Source: Hyphomicrobiales bacterium (lineage in GTDB: Bacteria; Pseudomonadota; Alphaproteobacteria; Rhizobiales; Aestuariivirgaceae). Taken from it: 19,483 bases of DNA. The stretch lies in contig JALWJW010000128.1 in assembly GCA_026996935.1 (NCBI GenBank), positions 1-19,483 on the forward strand, given 5' to 3'. Positions 15,105 through 19,483 of this stretch are shown here, one piece after another. Position numbers and translations under genes: made by a program. The notes under the pieces are model-generated. The model was given only the letters and a program-made list of their open reading frames with translations, had not been told where the DNA came from and did no database searches. Positions within the stretch are counted from its first letter, which is position 1, and each line of letters opens with the position of its first letter.

Positions 15105-15710
15105 CTAAAATGGCCGACGAGCCTTAATTGCAGCAGCTAATGTGCCTTCATCAAGATAGTCCAGTTCGCCACCAACTGGCACACCATGGGCCAGGCGCGA
15201 GACTTTTACATTACAGTTTGAAAGTTGTTCTGTTATATAATGGGCCGTTGTCTGGCCATCGATTGTGGCATTAACCGCCAGCACAACTTCAACCACTGTA
15301 TCATTGCTGGCTCGCTCGATCAGTTTCGCAATGTTTAAATCTTGCGGGCGCACGCCCTCAATGGCAGATAATGTGCCACCAAGAACATGATAAAGGCCGG
15401 TTGTGGCTGAGGCACGTTCAAGCGCCCAAAGGTCGCCAGCTTCCTCAACAACACAAATCATTGACTGATCACGACGAGGGTCCTGACACAATGTACACGG
15501 GTCAATGGTATCAACATTGCCACAGCTTGAACACACAGACACTTTCTCACAAGCCTGCGTAATCGCACTGGCAAGCGGGGCCATAATTGTTTCACGATTA
15601 TTAATAAGATGCAGTGCGGCGCGGCGGGCCGAACGCGGTCCAAGCCCGGGCATTTTGGCCAAAAGTTGTATCAACCGTTCTATTTCGTTGCCGCTTACCC
15701 GTCGTGACAT
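15105..15710 (-). CDS. recR: Recombination mediator RecR
   Basis: A 201-residue RecR, which with RecF/RecO helps load RecA on gapped DNA. A helix-hairpin-helix (LAKMPGLGPRSARRAALHL) occupies about 17-35. The four-cysteine zinc finger has C60, C63, C72 and C75. The Toprim domain (about 82-177) begins ICVVEEAGDLWALE and includes HVLGGTLSAIEGV. The C-terminal GVPVGGELDYLDEGTLAAAI is typical. Length matches the family. It is the last gene of the dnaX-ybaB-recR operon, 21 bases after ybaB. Its ribosome site is weak, which suggests translation partly depends on the upstream gene. No clear terminator follows before the vWA gene on the same strand. Confidence 0.97.
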   Translation of the reverse strand: MSRRVSGNEIERLIQLLAKMPGLGPRSARRAALHLINNRETIMAPLASAITQACEKVSVCSSCGNVDTIDPCTLCQDPRRDQSMICVVEEAGDLWALERASATTGLYHVLGGTLSAIEGVRPQDLNIAKLIERASNDTVVEVVLAVNATIDGQTTAHYITEQLSNCNVKVSRLAHGVPVGGELDYLDEGTLAAAIKARRPF

Positions 15711-15731
15711 TTATAAAACCCGCAATGTCAT

Positions 15732-16058
15732 TTACATCCCTGGCATCTGAAATCCGGGGGGAAGGGATAGACCGCCTGTTACATCTTTCATTTGATCGGC
15801 CATCATTTTTTCAACTTTGGTGCGTGCGTCACCGTGGGCAGCCATAATAAGGTCTTCAACAATTTCTTTTTCATCGGCAACCAGCAAAGATGGATCAATT
15901 GTAACCCCTTTCATAGTGCCTTTGCCATTGAGCTCAACGGTTACAAGACCACCGCCGGAAACCCCGGTAACAGTTTCTTCTTCAAGTTTTGCCTGCATGT
16001 CTGCCATTTTGCTTTGCATTTGCTGGACCTGCTTCATCATATCACCAAGATTTTTCAT
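15732..16058 (-). CDS. ybaB: YbaB/EbfC family nucleoid-associated protein
   Basis: A 108-residue DNA-binding protein of the YbaB/EbfC family, a homodimer thought to bind and bridge DNA and often encoded between dnaX and recR. The N-terminal helix (about 1-28: MMKQVQQMQSKMADMQAKLE) is the dimer-forming coiled part. The central sheet (VSGGGLVTVELNGKGTMKGV) and the helix after about 64 (EIVEDLIMAAHGDARTKVEK) follow. The Gly/Pro/Met-rich tail (LSLPPGFQMPGM) is a family hallmark. The start ATG has AGGAGA six bases upstream. It lies 16 bases after dnaX and 21 before recR, so one transcript is likely. Confidence 0.96.
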   Translation of the reverse strand: MKNLGDMMKQVQQMQSKMADMQAKLEEETVTGVSGGGLVTVELNGKGTMKGVTIDPSLLVADEKEIVEDLIMAAHGDARTKVEKMMADQMKDVTGGLSLPPGFQMPGM

Positions 16059-16074
16059 TTGGCTCTCCTAAAAA

Positions 16075-17934
16075 TTAATTATCGCTATGTTCTTCATCAT
16101 TGATTTCAATGTCAGCAATGATGGCTTCAAAGTCTCTAACATCAGTAATCTCAGCAGTTGAAAATGTTTCAAATACTGATTGCACAACAGGGTGCTCTCG
16201 CGCTTGTTTAAATAAGGTGTTGCGAGCATCATCTAGTTGTTGGCGCAGTGGCGCATCACCGCCTGTCGGGGCAATAGAAACCATCCAGCGTTTGCCCGTC
16301 CATTGTTCCATTTTGCGGCTGAGTTCTCCAGCCAACCCTTTAGAGGCTCCCGGTTCAAGAGCAATCTCGATTTTACCATCGCTGACATTAATTGGTCGAA
16401 CAGTTTCCTCAAGCGCTGTCTTCATCCGGATATCGCGCATTTTTTTGGCATGATCGACGATATCTTGAAAGCTTGAAAATTGAGGTTTTTGTGGTTCTGT
16501 CACATCGCCAGCAGGGGCCATTTGCTGTTGAGATTGAACGGCAACATTTCCCGTCATATGCGGAGCCATGTGAACAATATTATCACCGCCTGCCGGCGAG
16601 CCAGATGGGCCATTACCCTGACCAGAAGGGGAGGTTTGTCCAGATGGGCCGTCTTGTGTCAACCGGCTCGAAGCTGCTGAGCCACTTTGCTGGGGTACTG
16701 CTGAAGAAAGAGAAGATGGATTGTTCTGCAACTTTTTAACCAGCTCAGTCGGGCTGGGTAGTTCGCTGGCATAAGCCATACGAATAAACACCATTTCAAC
16801 AGCCATCATGGCATTGGGACTGGTGGCCACTTCGTTTAAACCTTTGAGCGCCATTTGCCAGCTTTTTGCCAGCACGGCAAGAGACAACTGGTCGGCAAAT
16901 TCTTTTCCGCGCACCCTTTCCTGTTCAGTATAGGCATTATTATCAGCACTTGCCGGAACAACTTTAATGCGTGTGACCCAGTGAACAAAATTAGCAAAAT
17001 CGCTCAACATGGTTTGCGGGTCCCCGCCATGGTCATATTGCTCCTTAAGCTCGTTCAGAGCTGAGGCAATATCCCCCTTCATCACGGATTCAAACAAATC
17101 AATAACCCGCGCGCGATCCACCAGACCCAGCATATTTTGCACATCAGCGCTTTTGATGCTTGAGCCACCATAAGCAATGGCCTGGTCAAGCAGGGACAAA
17201 GCATCACGGGCTGAGCCTTCACCGGCACGGGCAATAAGTTTTAAAGCTTCTTCTTCAGCTTCAACATTTTCTTTGCCGCAAATACTGGTTAAATGGCTGA
17301 CCAGCAACTCAGCATCAAAACGGCGCAAATCAAACCGTTGGCAACGCGATAAAATTGTCACAGGCACTTTGCGGATTTCAGTTGTGGCAAAAACAAATTT
17401 CACATGCTCTGGCGGTTCTTCAAGGGTTTTCAGCAGGGCATTAAATGCCTGCTTTGACAGCATGTGAATTTCGTCAATGATGTAAACCTTATAGGGCGCA
17501 GACACCGGTTTATAGCGTACCGATTCAATGATCTCACGCACATCATCAATGCCGGTTTTGGAGGCCGCATCCATTTCAATCACATCCACATGGCGTGATT
17601 CCATAATCGCCTGACAATGTTCGCCAATTTCACTGAAGTCAGTGGTTGGTTTGCTGGTTTTATCACCTTTTGCCGCAAGTTCTTTAGGGACGTAGTTTAA
17701 AGCTCGGGCAATTAAACGCGCGGTGGTGGTTTTGCCAACCCCGCGCACGCCGGTCAACATATAGGCTTGTGCTATTCGATTGGCTTTAAACGCATTGGTC
17801 AGGGTTTGGACCATGGCATCCTGGCCAAGCAGTTCATCAAAAGTAGAAGGGCGATATTTACGCGCTAAAACCTGATAGGCGGTGTTTTCGCTATTGTCTG
17901 TTTCGCTTGGCGTATTTGGCGTGCTGTCGGCCAA
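16075..17934 (-). CDS. dnaX: DNA polymerase III subunit gamma/tau
   Basis: A 619-residue clamp-loader ATPase. Walker A is GVRGVGKTT (62-70), Walker B YIIDEIHML (151-159, D154/E155), sensor 1 FATTEIRKVP and the arginine-finger motif ILSRCQR (about 194-200). Clamp-loader domains II-III follow to about 370. A disordered Ser/Gly/Pro/Gln linker comes next, then a C-terminal tau-like domain with QDIVDHAKKMRDIRMKTALE. In E. coli four cysteines hold zinc between Walker A and B. Here only C107 remains (GEHCQAIMESRHVD), a variant known in alphaproteobacteria. The start is TTG at 17932-17934: an in-frame TAG lies five codons upstream, no ATG or GTG lies between, and the next Met is residue 41, past conserved sequence. 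AGGA is about ten bases before it. No obvious A-rich slippery site for making gamma was seen. Confidence 0.97.
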   Translation of the reverse strand: MADSTPNTPSETDNSENTAYQVLARKYRPSTFDELLGQDAMVQTLTNAFKANRIAQAYMLTGVRGVGKTTTARLIARALNYVPKELAAKGDKTSKPTTDFSEIGEHCQAIMESRHVDVIEMDAASKTGIDDVREIIESVRYKPVSAPYKVYIIDEIHMLSKQAFNALLKTLEEPPEHVKFVFATTEIRKVPVTILSRCQRFDLRRFDAELLVSHLTSICGKENVEAEEEALKLIARAGEGSARDALSLLDQAIAYGGSSIKSADVQNMLGLVDRARVIDLFESVMKGDIASALNELKEQYDHGGDPQTMLSDFANFVHWVTRIKVVPASADNNAYTEQERVRGKEFADQLSLAVLAKSWQMALKGLNEVATSPNAMMAVEMVFIRMAYASELPSPTELVKKLQNNPSSLSSAVPQQSGSAASSRLTQDGPSGQTSPSGQGNGPSGSPAGGDNIVHMAPHMTGNVAVQSQQQMAPAGDVTEPQKPQFSSFQDIVDHAKKMRDIRMKTALEETVRPINVSDGKIEIALEPGASKGLAGELSRKMEQWTGKRWMVSIAPTGGDAPLRQQLDDARNTLFKQAREHPVVQSVFETFSTAEITDVRDFEAIIADIEINDEEHSDN

Positions 17935-17967
17935 TGGGTTTTGTTCCTATAAAATTAAAGGTGGCCC

Positions 17968-18069
17968 AAAAAAGGTGGGAGGTTAACAGTGACCCGTGAA
18001 AATCTCGACTGGGCTGCTTCCTTCCGGATCTGACCCGATGGGCGAGGAACACGCCCTCTGCAACCTCCC
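17968..18069 (-). ncRNA. ffs: Signal recognition particle RNA (4.5S type)
   Basis: On the minus strand the conserved core GGTCAGATCCGGAAGGAAGC with its GGAA tetraloop lies at about 18023-18042, the Ffh-binding hairpin of bacterial SRP RNA. The ends pair as GGGAGGTT (from 18069) with AACCTCCC (17977-17984), closing a rod of about 93 bases, typical of the small bacterial SRP RNA. After the 3' arm the minus strand reads ACC then six T (17968-17973), which acts as terminator. It lies between dnaX and nudC, as in related alphaproteobacteria. The exact ends are inferred from the terminal stem and the -10 box at 18075-18080. Confidence 0.95.
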
Positions 18070-18074
18070 AAGGC

Positions 18075-18105
18075 ACTATATCATCTTTGCGAGCCAAAGA
18101 TGCAA
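18075..18105 (-). promoter_or_regulatory. Promoter region of ffs containing a perfect palindrome
   Basis: On the minus strand TATAGT (18075-18080) ends five bases before the ffs 5' end. A possible -35 is TTGCAT (18100-18105), but the 19-base spacing is long. Inside the spacer lies CATCTTTG-CGAGC-CAAAGATG (18082-18089 and 18095-18102), a perfect 8-bp inverted repeat with a 5-base centre. Its position between -35 and -10 and upstream of the divergent nudC suggests a protein-binding site, though it may be chance. Confidence 0.5.
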
Positions 18106-18198
18106 GAGGGCAAAATAAATTTCTTTATTGTTTGGGAAAACAATTGCGTGAATTATAGTCATCAGGACGATAATTTGATTGTTTCAAGGACGTTATTT

Positions 18199-19131
18199 AT
18201 GTCAAACACCCCGGATTTAGGGTTTATCGGTGCTCCACGTGACCGGGCAGCCTCGTTACGAAAGAACCGGCATTGGGTTTATGAAAAACTCAAACAGGCA
18301 AGCACGCGAATCATTATTTTTGTTGGTGATCGCCCGGCAATTGATGTTTCAGGTCAAAAACTGTCAATAGATTTTCGAAATTCAGTGATTTGTGGAGACG
18401 AACCAAGTTGGCCAAATCCCATTTTGATTAGCTTGGACAACGATCAAACAGCCGTGTTTGCTGTGCAACTTCCTCTCGAAGCTGAAAACAGCATTGCCAG
18501 TGATTACGTAAAGCTGATTGATTTGCGCTCCCTTGCTGTCCAAAACTGTTTACCGGATGGTCAGTTGGGTATGTTGGCTCATGCGCGCTCTTTGTTGCAC
18601 TGGCATCAATTTCATCAGTATTGTTCAAATTGCGGAACTGAAACCCAAATGTGTGATGCAGGTGCTCGTCGTCATTGTCCATCATGTGAGCGCGAGCATT
18701 TTCCCCGTGTTGATCCTGTAGTGATTATGATGGTTCAATATGACGGCAAACTACTGATGGGTCGCGGCGCTGAGTTTAAACAGGGCAGTTTTTCCGCATT
18801 GGCCGGGTTCATTGAACCTGGAGAAACAATTGAAGATGCCACCCGGCGCGAAACATTTGAAGAAACCGGCGTACAGGTTGGTAAAGTCGAATATTTAATG
18901 AGCCAACCTTGGCCATTTCCCTCCACCTTGATGATTGGCGTTTTGGCGCAGGCAACGTCAAGTGAAATCATTCTGGATGAAGACGAAGTTGCAGAGGCTC
19001 GTTGGTTTGATTTGACAGAAATTAAGCAAATGGCCAATGGCACCCACCCTCAAGGCTTAACCCTGCCGCCGCCCATGGCGATTGCCTATCAAATGATTAA
19101 AAAGCTCTACCCCCGTGCTATTCCTCAATGA
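18199..19131 (+). CDS. nudC: NAD(+) diphosphatase NudC
   Basis: A 310-residue Nudix hydrolase that cleaves NAD(H) to NMN(H) and AMP and, in characterised homologues, removes NAD caps from RNA. The N-terminal domain spans about 1-135. A four-cysteine zinc ribbon follows (C142, C145, C160, C163). The Nudix box runs from G203 to about 225 (GFIEPGETIEDATRRETFEE, then TGV) with the catalytic glutamates. The NADH-diphosphatase signature SQPWPFPS is at 235-242. The frame is open from an ATG at 18100, but those 33 extra residues are not family-like and would start inside the ffs promoter. The ATG at 18199 has AAGGA eight bases upstream and gives the usual length. It is divergent from ffs and ends at the hairpin at 19145-19173. 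Confidence 0.95.
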   Translation: MSNTPDLGFIGAPRDRAASLRKNRHWVYEKLKQASTRIIIFVGDRPAIDVSGQKLSIDFRNSVICGDEPSWPNPILISLDNDQTAVFAVQLPLEAENSIASDYVKLIDLRSLAVQNCLPDGQLGMLAHARSLLHWHQFHQYCSNCGTETQMCDAGARRHCPSCEREHFPRVDPVVIMMVQYDGKLLMGRGAEFKQGSFSALAGFIEPGETIEDATRRETFEETGVQVGKVEYLMSQPWPFPSTLMIGVLAQATSSEIILDEDEVAEARWFDLTEIKQMANGTHPQGLTLPPPMAIAYQMIKKLYPRAIPQ

Positions 19132-19141
19132 TTTCAAAAAC

Positions 19142-19182
19142 AAAAAAGCCCGACTAATTCTAAGCCGGGCTTTGATATTTTG
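19142..19182. terminator. Two-way terminator between nudC and the last gene
   Basis: The stem AAAGCCCG / CGGGCTTT (19145-19152 and 19166-19173) has a 13-base loop and begins 14 bases after the nudC stop. The plus side runs into TTTGATATTTTG. The minus side reads seven T after the stem. It can end both nudC and the convergent gene that stops at 19249. Confidence 0.8.
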
Positions 19183-19248
19183 TTAAAGGTCATGACCTGT
19201 CAGAAATGCTTCTGGAAGGGTTAAACCAGAGCATGAATGAGCCATGCT

Positions 19249-19483
19249 TTAGTGTTGAGTACATGCTTCGCAATCAAGTTGTAATGCGCGCCGTGGGCGC
19301 AAGGTCATTTCTTCTTTCATTGTAAAGCTGGCTGAATGGCCATTGAGGTCACCATTGCCACCTAAATAACTGTCAAAGTTGAAAATTTTGCCAAGCATAT
19401 AATCAAAGTTATAACAAGCACGTGCAATAACAAGATCATTATTTTGCGTCATCAGGTTTGCCATATCTGCCGTTACCGCTGGT
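19249..19483 (-). CDS. Unrecognised protein, C-terminal part only (start beyond the window)
   Basis: An open frame on the minus strand runs from the right edge to TAA at 19249-19251 and gives the last 77 or so residues. There is no stop before the edge, so the gene continues upstream of the window. An internal Met (ATG at 19462-19464) has no clear ribosome site and is probably not the start. Visible features are a mixed segment DLVIARACYNFDYMLGKIF, a Gly/Asn turn (YLGGNGDLNG), a charged stretch (TMKEEMTLRPRR) and a C-terminal CEAC pair of cysteines close to the end (LDCEACTQH). I do not recognise the family. The terminator at 19142-19182 lies properly downstream, which supports a real gene. 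Confidence 0.55.
   Translation of the reverse strand, partial: PAVTADMANLMTQNNDLVIARACYNFDYMLGKIFNFDSYLGGNGDLNGHSASFTMKEEMTLRPRRALQLDCEACTQH

Noticed and set aside
18100..18198. 33-codon N-terminal extension of NudC
   Set aside because: Overlaps the ffs promoter, is not like NudC, and the ATG at 18199 has a proper ribosome site.
1..19483. CRISPR arrays, tRNAs, rRNAs, insertion sequences, phage genes, toxin-antitoxin or defence genes
   Set aside because: Looked for on both strands by eye; no repeat-spacer pattern, no cloverleaf, no transposase or integrase, and no defence-type protein is present.

Overview
The window looks like chromosomal housekeeping and accessory DNA from an alphaproteobacterium, most likely a Hyphomicrobiales (Rhizobiales) member of fairly low GC content. 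The main support is the conserved block nudC / ffs (SRP RNA) / dnaX / ybaB / recR, a DnaX that has lost most of its zinc-finger cysteines, a TadG-like von Willebrand A protein and a CrbS-like transporter-kinase. The lineage is an inference from gene content. No phage, transposon, CRISPR array, tRNA or rRNA is visible.

Layout. Positions 1-1367 (minus strand) hold a Crp/Fnr-type regulator followed by an amino-acid permease that runs off the left edge. Positions 1608-6063 (minus) hold a HAD-IIB phosphatase and, upstream of it, a 1183-residue hybrid sensor kinase whose N-terminal half is a sodium/solute symporter. mscL lies divergently at 6247-6660. It separates the kinase from a NarL/LuxR-type response regulator (6795-7442, minus), which is the probable output partner. 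This resembles the CrbS/CrbR (MxtR/ErcS') class of two-component systems.

Positions 7557-8029 have no sizeable gene. They contain a promoter-like site, a 43-codon reading frame, a hairpin, an exposed CTTCCTCCC (anti-Shine-Dalgarno-like) stretch and a strong terminator on the plus strand, so together a candidate small RNA. Positions 8030-9285 (minus) are a translationally coupled pair: a dienoyl-CoA-isomerase-like crotonase and YjbQ. Positions 9292-9768 are again gene-free but hold a second structured, terminator-ended RNA candidate and then the promoter of a basic amino-acid ABC transporter (substrate-binding protein plus two permeases, 9769-12065). That operon has no ATPase gene here.

rmuC (12218-13396) converges on a tadG-like vWA gene (13468-14895, minus) across a two-way terminator. 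recR, ybaB/ebfC and dnaX form the minus-strand operon 15105-17934, preceded by the SRP RNA gene. nudC is transcribed away from ffs (18199-19131). A partial, unrecognised gene closes the window on the minus strand and shares a two-way terminator with nudC.

Most of the window is ordinary. The items most worth a second look are the two candidate non-coding RNAs, the transporter-kinase system interrupted by mscL, the palindrome between ffs and nudC, and the ATPase-less ABC operon.
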